From Ampelomyces quisqualis (lineage: Eukaryota > Ascomycota > Dothideomycetes > Pleosporales > Phaeosphaeriaceae): 64,000 nucleotides of DNA. Each line of letters opens with the position of its first letter. Positions within the stretch are counted from its first letter, which is position 1. The translations under genes were made by a program, and so were the position numbers. This document shows, piece after piece, positions 21,919 through 33,022 of the stretch. The stretch spans positions 2,356,001 through 2,420,000 of the forward strand of contig JAGTXZ010000020.1 in assembly GCA_018398575.1 (NCBI GenBank), in the 5' to 3' direction. The notes under the pieces were generated by a model. That model worked only from the letters and a program-made list of their open reading frames with translations. It made no database searches and had not been told where the DNA came from.

Positions 21919-23792
21919 GGCTTCGAGAAAAGCACTACCGCATCATGATCAGCATCCTGTCTCGGTTCGATACAGACAGCTCCACACGTACCTGGACGAC
22001 TTTGGTGACAATCCCGCCCGGACCTCTCTCTTCCTCACCACCCCGAACGACGCAATCAGCCGGCTCTGCAAGCTCTCAGCCACCTTGCCCAGTCTTGGGT
22101 TTTTCTTCGAAATGCCCTTGCCTCGAGCCCATCCAATCTTCACACGCTCAGATGTCGCATCGCCCCGATGGAAACTCTCCATGGCCACCGCAGCAGAAGA
22201 CCGTTTTGTGTCCCTTGCCGATAATCACCGATTGCCAACTTTGCGCGGCTTCCAAATTGACAAGCGAACAAGTGCACACTTTAGCGCTGTGCGTCGCGTA
22301 ACGTCGCCTGCTTCATGATGATGGCAAAAGATTCAATAAGCAAATAACAGATTGGGCAGCAGCCGGTCGCGTCGCGGGATGAGGGAGTTTGGTACAGTAG
22401 TGCCACGTGGGTTTAATGAAGTGAGGAGGGAGTATGGGTTTGAGATGAATTTTGGGGGACATGATCCGGGAAACTAACCACGACAGGCCACACAACATGG
22501 GCTGTAGCCCGTGGGTGCGCCGCGCTGCTTGCTGATTCCACGCCACGCCGGGCCACGAGGGGCGTCTCGCAATCTGAAACGCCTACCCTTGATGCCGGCC
22601 TGGATAAAAATAGCTCGAATGGTGTGGTCGCATGGCTGGAACGGTGGCCGGCATAAGGGGGACTGACGGCCCACGGGCTTGGTTTCTACTATGGCAGACA
22701 CCTAGATTACGGGAGTACCGGAACTCCAAATTTTCATGTGAAAGGGCTTGCGAATCGCATGTTCGAGGCGTTCGCAAACCATCGCGCACGGTCTACTCTC
22801 CATCGCGTGCCGTGTTGTGGAGCAAGGCTAGACGCTGCACGCATCGCGTGGCGACCCGCAGTGACTTTGTGGCATAGGCCGTGCGCGACAGGTTGCTCGA
22901 CATGCCTAGTTAGTGCGGTACACGGAACAATGTTCTCTAGTCCGATCAAACCATTCTTTTCCCTCTTTTGGCGCACCTCCAGGCTATGGTCGTACCGTGA
23001 CACACATTCGATGCTGCCTCGCCGAACCGGAGCAATTGTTACAACCGCCCCTTGCCAGAAAATAACATGGTCGATATCTGCTCGGGCACGTCGTCAAGTC
23101 CATTCGCAGTGCGCGCAAGAACCCAGACGACTTACGCTGCGACGCCGACGGTGAATATGTGCGGCGGCCTAGTCATTCGTCGCATGTGGTGCGTTTTCAT
23201 GGGTGCTGTGCGATGGAATGTGTGACGCGGGATGTGTGTGTTACATACATCGGGGGGAGGGCGGAAGGTATTTGTACGTGCATGCATGTGCATCGCGGCG
23301 GGTGTTGGGGGAGACGGATGTGTTGAGGTTAGGTACATGTGCCGGGTCGATGGATTTAGGGATATGAGGTCCGGATTTGACCTAGACTATATGTGTGTAT
23401 GTTTGTCTCGATGACTGCGTTGGAGGCTAGAGGGTGTGGTACTGCCACGGCATTCGATTGATAGATTGACAGCATGCAAATGCAAGAACTCATTGGCGGG
23501 CGGCATGCACAACAGGTGACGGGCCATGGATTTTCGGGGAAATTGACGCGAGGGAAGAAGATACAGTTCCCGAAAATGCAAGATTGATCATCACGATCTA
23601 CGAAACTGACAGCTCACTGAAGTTTCACGGCTATGACTGTTCCCGTTTTAATAGAGAGAGGTGAAGACGTGGAAACATCCTGCTTACCACATACACATTG
23701 GACAACCATTTTGCCTAGAAGACAAGGCTGATGAGTCTTGAGTGCTAAGTGTTGTATTATGTTGAGTTGGCGTCTACTCCTGCAATGATATA
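21919..23792. other. Gene-less stretch
   Basis: Nothing supportable in 1.9 kb on either strand. Short ORFs here lack domain features and sit in mixed-composition DNA. Confidence 0.4.
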
Positions 23793-24951
23793 TCATGCAA
23801 TATCAACGACAATCTTGCCTCTCACCCTTCCTCCGACCATGTACTCCTTCATCTTCTCCCAAGCCTCTTCGTGTCCCGATTCGCTCAATATCCCCTTGAC
23901 AACGTCCTGCACAATGACCTTGAACTTACCCTCATCCACCATAGTTGCTACTTGTTCCAACAGCTCGCTTCGTTGGTACAAGATCACATTTGCGTATCGC
24001 GGCCCAAACATGTACCCTCTAATATGGCGTAGGACTTGTGAGGGGTAAGTCAAGTATGTCGCTGGTCCACCCATGGCAATGCGAGAGGTTTTGTCGCCCA
24101 CGATCGTGATGTATGCGCCAGACGTATGCAAAAGTTCAGTCTGGGGTAGAGTCAGCTTTGTCGAGGTAGATGATGCATGACATGAGAAGAGAACATACCC
24201 AATGATTGAACATTTCTGTCCCACCTACACAATCAATATACAAATCATATTTCTTCCCACCCGGCCGTCCATCCAAAAGTGTCTTCGCAACATCCTGCTT
24301 GCCATAGTCAATCACTTCATCTGCACCCAACTCTTTCACAAACTCGGCATTGCGTTCTGAACATATGCCAATGACACGGCAACCATACAGTTTCTTCGCA
24401 AGCTGCACACACCATGTTCCTACGCCACCACTCGCACCAGACACGACAATGCGACGCTTCTCATTCGGGCTTTGCGACTCGGTAGGTAGCCAGTCCAGAC
24501 ACGCAAACGCAGTCAGTACGACCAAAGGAATAGTAGCAGCTTCTTGGTGATTCAAAGACTTGGGCTTCCTTGCGAAAGGCTCTCCCGGTACGATGCTCAG
24601 ATACTGCGTGAATGTGCCTTCTGCCGTTGCTCGGTTGCACAACCCGTAAACTTCATCGCCAACGTTCCATTTCCCGCTGTTCTGCATTTCCTCGCCAATG
24701 GCTACGATTTCGCCAGAGTAGTCGCGTCCAATGCCTTTTTCTTTCTTGCCTGCGAGCCAGCCGATTACAGGATTACCCCATAGCTGGATATCGACGGGGT
24801 TGATGGCTGCAGCGTGAACTTTGACGAGTATATCTTTGGGGCCGGGCTTGGGAAGAGGTGTATGTGTGAGGTGAGGTTGCGATGATGGTTGTGTATATGT
24901 CAATGCGGTATTGTTCTCGGGTAGGCTGGTCGATGCCATGGTAATATTCAT
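23793..24951 (-). CDS. Zinc-independent MDR-family oxidoreductase (quinone oxidoreductase / RTN4IP1-like)
   Basis: Two exons, 24199-24951 and 23793-24140 (58-bp intron, phase 0), give 366 residues. A better start context is the second Met, four codons in (24939, ACCATGGC). The N-terminal GroES-like domain contains AAAINPVDIQLWG and GRDYSGEIVAIGEE. The Rossmann fold has the NADP-binding GASGGVGTWCVQLAKK. The catalytic-zinc Cys/His residues of alcohol dehydrogenases are absent, which points to an NAD(P)H quinone-reductase or enoyl-reductase type. There is no targeting signal, so it is probably cytosolic. The substrate is unknown. Confidence 0.85.
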
Positions 24952-25287
24952 TGGTGGGGATCGGTTGATCTTGTGAGGTATGCAGTCTGTTTTGATTGCT
25001 TAATGTACACACGAGCTTTCGAAAATTATACCATTTGCAGGCTCGTTGACTGAAATGGGTTGAGGTGCCGATGACGTCATAAATGTGCGTGGATCTGTTG
25101 GCGGAGAGCCCAGGCAGTCGCGAACACGAATTGAGACAGGTCAATCCAGAGGTCGCTTTGTTTTCGTCGTGTAAGACGGGCCAAGACTTAGACCAAGTGC
25201 TGACGACTTTTTTCTGACCTCCATCTCAATGTGACCTATTATCGATAGACTTTTGAACAATTGCAGAACTGCCGTCGTTTACGCGTT
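24952..25287. other. Intergenic, no gene seen
   Basis: Upstream region of the MDR oxidoreductase and 3' flank of the next gene. Confidence 0.4.
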
Positions 25288-26289
25288 CTAGATCATGACA
25301 CCATGCCTGTAGCAGGGCTGCGGCAAAGGATCCGATATTCCATAGTTTCCATAGAAGTCGACACTGCTCTGTCTTCGATGACCCATGGCTTCACCCAAGT
25401 CTTGACTGACGAAAATCTCCATGCCCCCACTCTTTCCAGTGCATTTGTTCTCACTCGATAGCTTGTAGCTCACACCAGCCGAAGGATTGAGTGACGTACC
25501 CGAGGTTTTATTTTTTCGCAATATCTGCAGCCATCGGTCTTCAGCGTAGCACTTGAATATATCTTCTAGATCAAACAAGTCCTGCATAGACAAGCTGTAC
25601 AGCTTGCCGGAACGGTGTTTCCAAAAGAAGAGAACGGAGAGCTCGATAGTCTCAACGGCTTGCAGTGGGGTGATGATTTCGTCCATGGCTTCTAGGAGGT
25701 TATCGGTCATGCGCACCTGATCCAATAGCCGCACTTCTTTCAACACATGGTTCGTAATTGTGTAGTTCCACTCGATGTAGAACCTGATGTGGGTCACATG
25801 CTTCAGCATGGGTAATTGCAAGATGTGTGGCGAGAAGTCGAAATGGCCATTGTTGACTCGAGTGTTTCGCAACTCGGCATGCAACGTCAGCTTGCTCCGG
25901 CGAAAGTAGTTTTGCAGCAATTCTGATCGGATCTGTTTGTTGATGAGGAGGAGCTTTGGTTGTAATCGATGTTCGCTTGCAACGGAGGATCCGTAGCCAA
26001 AAATATCATGCCGCCATGGCTCTCCATTGACCATATCCGCGCCCCACAGACATGTGTGCAGTTCGGGTCGAGGCCCAGATATCTCAGGCAAGACATAGTC
26101 AAAAATAAGGCACCGAATATGAATCGGTAAAGCTAGCAACCTTGAGCTGAAGGTGCTTGGGGTGAGCTCAAGTAGCACCTCGAGCTCTCTAAACAGTTGG
26201 CTTTGGCGTGACGTGTAAAGCTCTTCTAAGCTGCCATTGGAAGCAATCGGTAGGTTCTTGCTCCCTGATTTTCGTTGCACTGTAGACAT
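25288..26289 (-). CDS. F-box-like (2EXR-type) protein of unknown function
   Basis: Single exon, 333 residues. After a 45-residue leader there is LLALPIHIRCLIFDYVLP, which matches the LPxELRxxIYxYVL-type opening of the large family of F-box-like/2EXR proteins in Dothideomycetes. A second typical piece follows about 60 residues on (LLLINKQIRSELLQNYFRRS). These proteins are abundant and variable in such fungi, and none has a firm function. The C-terminal 60 residues are low in recognisable features. Confidence 0.6.
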   Translation of the reverse strand: MSTVQRKSGSKNLPIASNGSLEELYTSRQSQLFRELEVLLELTPSTFSSRLLALPIHIRCLIFDYVLPEISGPRPELHTCLWGADMVNGEPWRHDIFGYGSSVASEHRLQPKLLLINKQIRSELLQNYFRRSKLTLHAELRNTRVNNGHFDFSPHILQLPMLKHVTHIRFYIEWNYTITNHVLKEVRLLDQVRMTDNLLEAMDEIITPLQAVETIELSVLFFWKHRSGKLYSLSMQDLFDLEDIFKCYAEDRWLQILRKNKTSGTSLNPSAGVSYKLSSENKCTGKSGGMEIFVSQDLGEAMGHRRQSSVDFYGNYGISDPLPQPCYRHGVMI

Positions 26290-27370
26290 AATACGCCAGT
26301 CGTCAAGGTCGCGGCTAGAGCGCCGACGTTGACTGCGAATTGAAGGTGGTTTTGTGCGCGAGATCTGAGGTATGGAAAATCAGGCCAGGCTGATCATAGA
26401 CGAGGCGCAAAAGCAGTGATGGATCTGGTATCAGCAAGGGCTGGGGCTCACAGAAGGAGAGGATGTTCGACATGGCAGATGGACAGTGTGTCGAGTCACG
26501 TCCAAGGCTCTAGCCTCTAAGCGTTATGCAGGTTTCGCAACAGGGATGATGTGCATCTCTCGCAAGGCTTGATCGGGAAGAAGTGGGGAGGTATTATCAC
26601 GTGAAGGCGCGCTAGAGCATTTTAGTAGCCCCTGCTCTCAACCCGTTGCTGTTTCAGTTTAGCGCTGGAACACCGTCCCCTGTGCCCAGCTGTTCCTTTC
26701 TCTGATACTTCGACATCTTCAAACACTTCTGGATCACGACACAGGGGCAGCTCAGAAAGGCTGTAATTAGGGATCGAAATGGCTAATGTGCTCACAACGC
26801 GTCACAAGCCATATCTTCGAACCGTCATTGGATCGAGTAGTTTGTATGGGGCTCGTTCCCCAAGACCCCCGCCATTGTGGGTCATCTTCCATCAACTCCA
26901 TGCGTTCGACTGGTCTCGGTGGTATCAAAACACCGACAAGTTGGTAACGTTGCCACCCAGCCTCTATTCACTCATCAAGGATGGGCCCTTCCACCCAACT
27001 CTTATGCCGGAGCACTGATACAAAAGACTACACTTTCTTTCTATTGTACAGCGTCTTCGCACATCCGACGGGATGACAGGGATAATATGGAGTCGTCTTT
27101 TACTTCAATAGAGCTTAGTTTTGTCTTATACATGGAATCAGAACAAGGGTTTTGCCGCACACGAGTGTCCGTGCATTTGATATCTCGTATACCTCATCAT
27201 CTATATCGTGATCTAACCGGTTATATTGTGAGCTTCAGGTATCTACAACAACAACACGACACTATCGATATAGCTCACAAATGCTTACAAACACTTTTTA
27301 TATGTGAGGTTGCCTAACAAATTTGTCCTAGCTGCACCATACTGTGTTGGGGTGGGTGGAACAGGATTTG
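26290..27370. other. Gene-less stretch
   Basis: No gene could be supported. Short plus-strand ORFs near 26779-27317 have no recognisable features. Confidence 0.4.
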
Positions 27371-28105
27371 TTACAGCCCCTTGTCATCCCATCGGATGTC
27401 CGAAGACTCTGTATTGCAAATCTGAAGTGCATCCCAGCTGTTCTCGTCAGTGAAGGCCTGCCGAAGTTCGTCGTAGATGACCTTGTTCATGCCACGTGTA
27501 CGCGCAGCTGATGCCATGAATGCGCCCTTGTAGCTGAGTAGGATGTCTCCGCAGACAGTTGAGTTGTACTCCGTAGATTTCAGCGTGATACTTCGGGAAC
27601 AATCGCGCGTTGTCCTTCCAGTAGAATTGGTCGCCACAGTCTTCACAAGATCGAAATGTCTTTCCAAACGCGCATACAAATTCCGAGAGAAACGCTCGGC
27701 AGCTTGGAGATATACGGTATGCTTTGCGAGGCTATTCCATCGGCTCATGATGTGATGTAGGTATGTTTCTCCCTCTATCTCGACAAACGGTAGCTTTATG
27801 ACTTTGTCTGCACCTGTGCTCATTTTGAGCTTTTCTGTCTCTGCCTTTTCGTGTTTTGTGTAAATGGTGACAAAAGCCTTGCTAGTCTCAGGTGCAATTT
27901 GAGAGCCAAAAGTGAGATCTTTCACGTCGTCCAAAGGCTCTTTAGACATGCTGAGGACGACCTCTAGACACGTCGTGGGCTCGTAACTGCGATCGATTCT
28001 GGTGTGCAGAAGAGTTCGCTTCGTGTTGGCATAGTTCGCAGGCATGGCGAGTGACCGAATGACAAGCGCACGGCAATATGGGAAATGGACTGAATGATTA
28101 TCCAT
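27371..28105 (-). CDS. DUF3431-like protein
   Basis: Reading frame of 244 residues. The core EGETYLHHIMSRWNSLAKHT followed by VYLQA resembles the GREAxxYLxYIIDHYDxLPDxTVFxQ block of the DUF3431 family. CLEVVLSMSKEPLDDV resembles its N-terminal strand and GAFMASAARTRGM its later block. DUF3431 proteins are usually larger and often carry an N-terminal membrane anchor. Here the frame begins close to the conserved region, so an upstream exon may exist among the ORFs at 28100-28900. The function of the family is unknown. Confidence 0.5.
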   Translation of the reverse strand: MDNHSVHFPYCRALVIRSLAMPANYANTKRTLLHTRIDRSYEPTTCLEVVLSMSKEPLDDVKDLTFGSQIAPETSKAFVTIYTKHEKAETEKLKMSTGADKVIKLPFVEIEGETYLHHIMSRWNSLAKHTVYLQAAERFSRNLYARLERHFDLVKTVATNSTGRTTRDCSRSITLKSTEYNSTVCGDILLSYKGAFMASAARTRGMNKVIYDELRQAFTDENSWDALQICNTESSDIRWDDKGL

Positions 28106-28318
28106 GAGTCCCGATTATCTGCGAGTTGCGCTCCGTAAAATCCGTGTCGTTCACCCTGCAGCCAGCTTCTTCATCGTCTGCTGACACCAAAGACCTGTTC
28201 TTCAAGAGTTCGTACGCTGACCTATCATCACCCTGGCATTTGGTACCGGTATGTCCAAAAGTAGATGTGGGTTGAAGGCTTCCACGGAAAACTCGAAAGC
28301 AAAACAGCAGCACTGGGA

Positions 28319-28783
28319 TCAGCTTGTGGTTGATCGATGTATGGAGATTATAGTGGAACAGCCCGCAATGCCAGCCAACATCAAGAGGGCGAACGTATCG
28401 TAGTCGCAAAGAGATGGAGTCTTGTCGCTGTCGGGTCCTTCTCCCGATAGGTGTAAGTCCATGGGGAGTATTTTTGATCCACCAACGATCAGAGCCAACG
28501 TGGTAGCGACAATGTTGACCATGACAAGAAGTGACAGTATGTGGTTGAGAACTAGCGGCGCAATACTCCTATCATACCCAAAGAAGAGTATCCAAATGGC
28601 AACAATAATGTAGCCGGCACACAGAAGGCAGCAATACTCCTCGTTACGGGTCTGAAAATCGTCCGCATAGCGTTGGCAAGCAGCCCTTCTGAGCGCACTC
28701 GCGACTCCAGCGAACAACAACACCTCTGGTTCGCCTCTGCATATTCCAGGCACCCATTTTGAGACCGGTGGTCTTGCTGGCAT
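28319..28783 (-). CDS. Putative small multi-pass membrane protein
   Basis: Open frame of 154 residues with three hydrophobic segments: CLLCAGYIIVAIWILFFGY, ILSLLVMVNIVATTLALIVG and FALLMLAGIAGCSTIISI. It is upstream of and on the same strand as the DUF3431-like gene, and it could be part of that gene's missing N-terminus or a separate gene. No consensus splice pair linking the two was found. The start codon is uncertain and an overlapping frame runs further upstream (to 28893). Confidence 0.35.
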   Translation of the reverse strand: MPARPPVSKWVPGICRGEPEVLLFAGVASALRRAACQRYADDFQTRNEEYCCLLCAGYIIVAIWILFFGYDRSIAPLVLNHILSLLVMVNIVATTLALIVGGSKILPMDLHLSGEGPDSDKTPSLCDYDTFALLMLAGIAGCSTIISIHRSTTS

Positions 28784-28893
28784 TGATCAGGCATTGATGA
28801 CTCACTTTCGGCGTCCATGAAAGCGCCTCTGAGCACACTTGACGTAGGGCGTGACATAGCAATCTGGCTTATGGGACGTGGCTTCATCAACAC

Positions 28894-29798
28894 TTCAGCT
28901 ATAGAATACTATTCAGGAAGATCGTCAGATATCGTGACCAGCCACACACGTGCCATCTTGTAATAGCGCACGTGGATTGACACACTATGCAATAAGTACC
29001 ACGCGGTAAGCTACACACATTTCAGATTGTTAGTGCGCTATCCCAGACAGAACGGGTGGTGATAGACAGCGAGCAGTGAGCCCCCATTGTAGCATAAATG
29101 CAGATCAGTCCGTGAAAGGCCCTCAAACGTACTCAGTCAGATTCCAGGTTGAGTGCATTACTCAGGGTCAAGCGCTACTCTGCCACGAATCCTATAGTAC
29201 CACGGTACTCGGGTCCTTCAGCTCACGCTTTGCCAAGCATGGCTGCGATCCTTGCCCTTCTTCGTCGAATTCTGGCACTTGTTCTCATCGGTGACACCGG
29301 AGTTACACAAAATCATCGTGGGCCTCCAGGAGGTCTGAGGAGCCGAGCACTGCACCCGCCTGCTCGACCTTCTTCACTAGGCTGCAGCTTATATATGGCT
29401 CTTGAACCGCACACGGGTCATAAAGACGCCCGGCGCTCGTTGTCTAATCTATACTTAAACGGCAAACGTACATGTGGAAATTGTGCCACACTGAGCATAA
29501 ACCCGAACTGACAATTGTAGCAACTCCCGACTGATCTCCAGCATCAAACGTGTAGAGTATGCGCCAGGATTCCCACAAAGAATGGCGACGTGAACCAGAA
29601 ACTCCACATGACTTGTCCCGTTGCGCCTCGGTCGCGTATCATTTCCGTGACCTGTGTACCAAACCAACCAATCCAGACCTATTATCGTGAGATAGTACTA
29701 CCTTCCTGGGAATACAACCTCGAACTGTAGCAAGTCGTGTGCCATGAACACCAAGCGCGAGCACTTGATATTGGACACGGGCTGCTCCGGTCAATGCC
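28894..29798. other. Gene-less stretch
   Basis: No convincing gene. A 120-codon plus-strand frame at 29149-29511 has no recognisable features. Confidence 0.35.
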
Positions 29799-31602
29799 TC
29801 ATACCTCTAGGCCACCGACCATGTAGAACAACAAGTATGCCTCTGCAGCAAGAACTTCAGCCTCACTTGCAAGTACGACCTTGCTGTCATCGAACATGAA
29901 CCAGTCGTTGCCTTCGCGAGAATAGCTGACATAGTGCCCAGAGTCTATCTTGCCTTTATGCACAATGACCGAAGATAACTCGTAAACAAGACTGTTCAAT
30001 GGCGTATTGGTGTTGTAGTTCGTTGGCGGGGCCCCTGACGCTTTGATGGATTTTTTAAGGATCTGTTGATGTGAAGTAGTGTAAGGATTGACATCCAGCT
30101 TGGTGGGAAAGCTGACACGAGTCTCTATCTTAGAAGATGTGGCCTTGCTATGCTCGAACCGCTTGCACGAATCAACAGCTGCCCGAATCAGACATGGATG
30201 GCACGAACCTTGAGATGGACAGCAAGCACCGGTGGTAATCTCTTGATACTCAGCTGCTTCGTCGCGTTTTGTGGGCTGTCGCAGTTTCGGCACGTGTACT
30301 CAGCTGAGCCTAATCTCTCCTTCGCGGTGAATCTCTCCAGACAATCCCGCACATCTAGTGCTATTTCGTTACCTTTGTCCGCGTTTAGCTTTCGCTTCTT
30401 TGATTGATTCCGTATATCCAGACTCAGATCCATGTATGGGTCTTGCGCAGTAGTAACATTACGACAGCTGTCGCAAGTGACTGTACTCGACAGCTTGCCG
30501 TAGAACGTCTGGTGGACCACGCACTTGCAATCGTCGGAGTCAGTGGCCCCTCCATTGGCAAGGTGCAGTGTATTTAGAATGAACTGCATGTACTCGTGTG
30601 CGTCTTGTTGTTGATAACCCGCCAGGGCCTACCATGGTGTCAGCACAGATTGGAATGGCGGTGGCGAGCGGTTCCTGCTCACCTCTCCGGCGAGCCAGCT
30701 CCCCATAAGCATGCTGACAGCCCCGAAACCCTCATTTTTATCGGAGGAGTAGAATTCCACGAACATCTCGTCCAGCGCACAGCTGACACAAGCCTCCTTC
30801 TCACAGTCTGCCTGCTTATGCCCTTCGGAAAGATAGAAATTCCGCACGAAAGGGTTGTGCACCAGTGTTTGTAGTATGACGCTCATGAAGCAAGTCTGGC
30901 CCATGTTGTACAGCCCACGCAGGCCGATCGCTCGACAGGGGAGGAAAGTGGAGTTGTTCACGATGAGCTTGACATCATCGGCGGTTGATGTGTCTTCGAA
31001 TTTGCGTTTCTTGCCTGTAATTGATCTGTCAGTCTACAGGTTGTGGTCGAAAAGTGCACATGCACTTACCTTTCTGGAGTCTCCTAATCTCTAGTTCAGG
31101 GTCGTAGATGAAGTCCTGGCAATTGCCACAGTATACATTGCCCTCCCGTGATTCCACAGCTGTACAGAGTCAGTCTCCTTAATTCCTGGGTACATGTCGC
31201 CACCCACAGAAACAGTGCGACTTTGTCTCGAAGTGCTGGTCTCGATCCGTTTCAGTCATAATGCTGGGGCATTGTAGGCACAGGTATAGCGGTCGCAGTG
31301 CAACGATGGGTCGGCTTTCAGTGCACGAATTGTGTGTCTGGGCTATGATACTCGGTTTTTCGTGGATGTTCCGAAGAATCGATTGGTACTGGGCGAGTGT
31401 CTGCTTGCGCGCTCTCTCGAACATTTCGCCCATGTGCTCTATCCGCGATTAGCTGAAGCCGCTCATTTGCATCCGAGAACATACCACAGCCATAGGCAAT
31501 ATGCGCCATCTGACTACTTGGAATGATGTTGCCTTTGGCATTCTTGACAACCTTGGGCGACGCCAGGGAAGCCACCTTGGGCACAACCGCGATTGAATCC
31601 AT
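29799..31602 (-). CDS. UBP8: SAGA-complex ubiquitin-specific protease UBP8
   Basis: Six exons on the minus strand: 31485-31602, 31208-31438, 31070-31159, 30683-31014, 30209-30628, 29799-30161. Introns are 46-55 bp with consistent phases, giving 517 residues. UBP8 removes ubiquitin from histone H2B as part of the SAGA deubiquitination module. The N-terminal ZnF-UBP domain shows GCEHM, CLQC, HFETKSHCF and VYCGNCQDFIYD. The catalytic domain has the Cys box GLYNMGQTCFMS (Cys188), QQQDAHEYMQF, two zinc-binding CxxC pairs (CDSC, CRNC), the split LK/RFEH junction, and the His box SGHYVSY (His473) with Asp488/489. The start is the first ATG after an in-frame stop. A further 5' exon cannot be excluded. 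The exon 5 donor is GTTCGT, weaker than usual. Confidence 0.92.
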
Positions 31603-32019
31603 GTTGTCGCACACCCGCTCTGGCACCTAATTCATGACGTGGAGAGCGCGCGATTGAGCATTCAACTTGCGCCGATAAGCTCACGTCAAGAAAGCAAGGG
31701 ACGATTGTATTGCGCAGTCGATATGTTCTAGAGTTTCAAGGTTGTACGGACCTGCATGAAGCCAATGATGGTGTTGGGTAGCGTGCGCCGCTAGCTGGAT
31801 CGCCCGGTCTTCATTAATCCCGGGTCCAAGGATGAAACCGGATTAGCGCCATCCAGCCCATGAACCATGTGTTGGAAATCTGCCCCAAAAGGAAATCATG
31901 AAGTGAAGTGTTGCTGATTCAGCTTTGGAGAGTTGAGTCTCATCATCGCAAGTGTTAAATACGGAGATGATTTAAGATTATACTATTCAGTTAATTTGCA
32001 AACGTCCCATGATCAGCCA
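31603..32019. other. Intergenic upstream of UBP8 and tRNA
   Basis: Promoter side of UBP8. Base composition becomes AT-rich toward the tRNA gene. No ORF is convincing. Confidence 0.4.
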
Positions 32020-32116
32020 GACGTCGTGCCAGAGTGGTTAATGGGTATGACTCGAACGGTCAACTACTAGATATCATATGCCTTCGGGCGCGCAGGTTCG
32101 AATCCTGCCGGCGTCG
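32020..32116 (+). tRNA. tRNA-Ser(CGA) with a 16-base intron
   Basis: The acceptor stem GACGTCG pairs with CGGCGTC (one G-U). The T arm is GCAGG/TTCGAAT/CCTGC. The anticodon arm TATGA/TCATA encloses CT-CGA-A. A 16-base intron (from CGGTCAACT to AGAT) sits after position 37, the canonical site. A long variable arm with GCC-TTCG-GGC stem identifies class II (Ser). The internal promoters are the A box TGCCAGAGTGG and B box GGTTCGAATCC. Bases 32120-32126 are a T run, the pol III terminator. The intron must be removed by the tRNA splicing endonuclease. Confidence 0.92.
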
Positions 32117-32439
32117 TGATTTTTTTGAACTTTCTTGTAAGTTTTGCACCTATAAATACTACTAGAGTCTAGCTGCACCGTGCACCTAGAGATTAAAAGC
32201 ACTGTAGTCTTATATATTACATGCTAATCTATAGTAATTTGTATAGTAACGTATAAGCCCCTGAAGCCATAAATGCAACGCTCTGCCTAGCCCTGCTAGC
32301 AATAATCCTTCACCCCAACCACCTTTTATCTTATCCTACCTCTCATTTCATCCTACCTCTTATCTTATCCTACAACAATAGAAACACCTCCACCTACTCA
32401 ATGTTAACGCCAACGCTAACGGGCCCCTTACCAATATCT
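32117..32439. other. AT-rich stretch between tRNA and transposon relic
   Basis: No gene. It contains imperfect tandem copies of TCTTATCCTACCTC at about 32329-32372. Composition suggests RIP-affected transposon DNA. Confidence 0.5.
32120..32126 (+). terminator. RNA polymerase III T-run terminator
   Basis: A run of seven T residues starts 4 bases after the tRNA discriminator base. Confidence 0.85.
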
Positions 32440-32830
32440 CACACGCGATAAACAGCTTATTATCAGAGCACTACACAACGTAGGCTATACACAGAAGTTT
32501 ATAGCCAAGTACATAGAGGCAGTATTGATCAAGTTTAGTACTCACTCACTGTACTAGCTACTCCCCAGAAGCGCTCGGGCAGACCAGCCCTACTCTCCCC
32601 AGAGCAAGTAGAGACACTGATCTCTTTTGTTTGTAGAGGCCTCACAAAGTACTAGGCTTGGCTGAAGGTTCGAGAAATGTATATAATACTGTTTCATCTG
32701 AAGTTAGTATAGCTTGATACTGGGCCAAGAAAATGACCCACATGGAGTACTTTTGCCTGATACCACAGTAAGAATTAGAGACTTGCATGTGTCTATTAGA
32801 CTTCCTCACAGACCATTGTCCGCCATACAT
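32440..32830 (+). mobile_element. Relic of a Tc1/mariner-type transposase gene
   Basis: Translation shows the two N-terminal DNA-binding helix-turn-helix parts of a Tc1-like transposase in different frames: RDKQLIIRALHNVGYTQKFI (from about 32446), then KRSGRPALLSPEQVETLISF (from about 32566), with stops between and after them. The GRP(A/P)LLSPEQ motif is the usual GRPR-like linker of these elements. Several frameshifts and TAG/TAA stops and the AT bias show inactivation, probably by RIP. The catalytic DDE part is not recognisable, so it is a 5' fragment. Confidence 0.65.
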
Positions 32831-33022
32831 GACCTCTCCGGTGACATATTAAGGAGTAGCATTGCTGGACATGCCAGTGTAGTCGCCTTTAAGAAAGAAC
32901 CAATGAGCAGACCAGCCTGCTATGCAAAACACAAAGTTAAAAGAAGCCGAAAGCCGGTTGCCATCCGTACAAAAATGCCACCCCGAAACTCAATCGGCCA
33001 CACCGCACATGAGGATCAGCGT

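Noticed and set aside
31603..31626. Extension of UBP8 to a GTG codon at 31626
   Set aside because: A GTG start is not expected for a nuclear fungal gene. The first ATG in frame is at 31602, just after an in-frame TAG.
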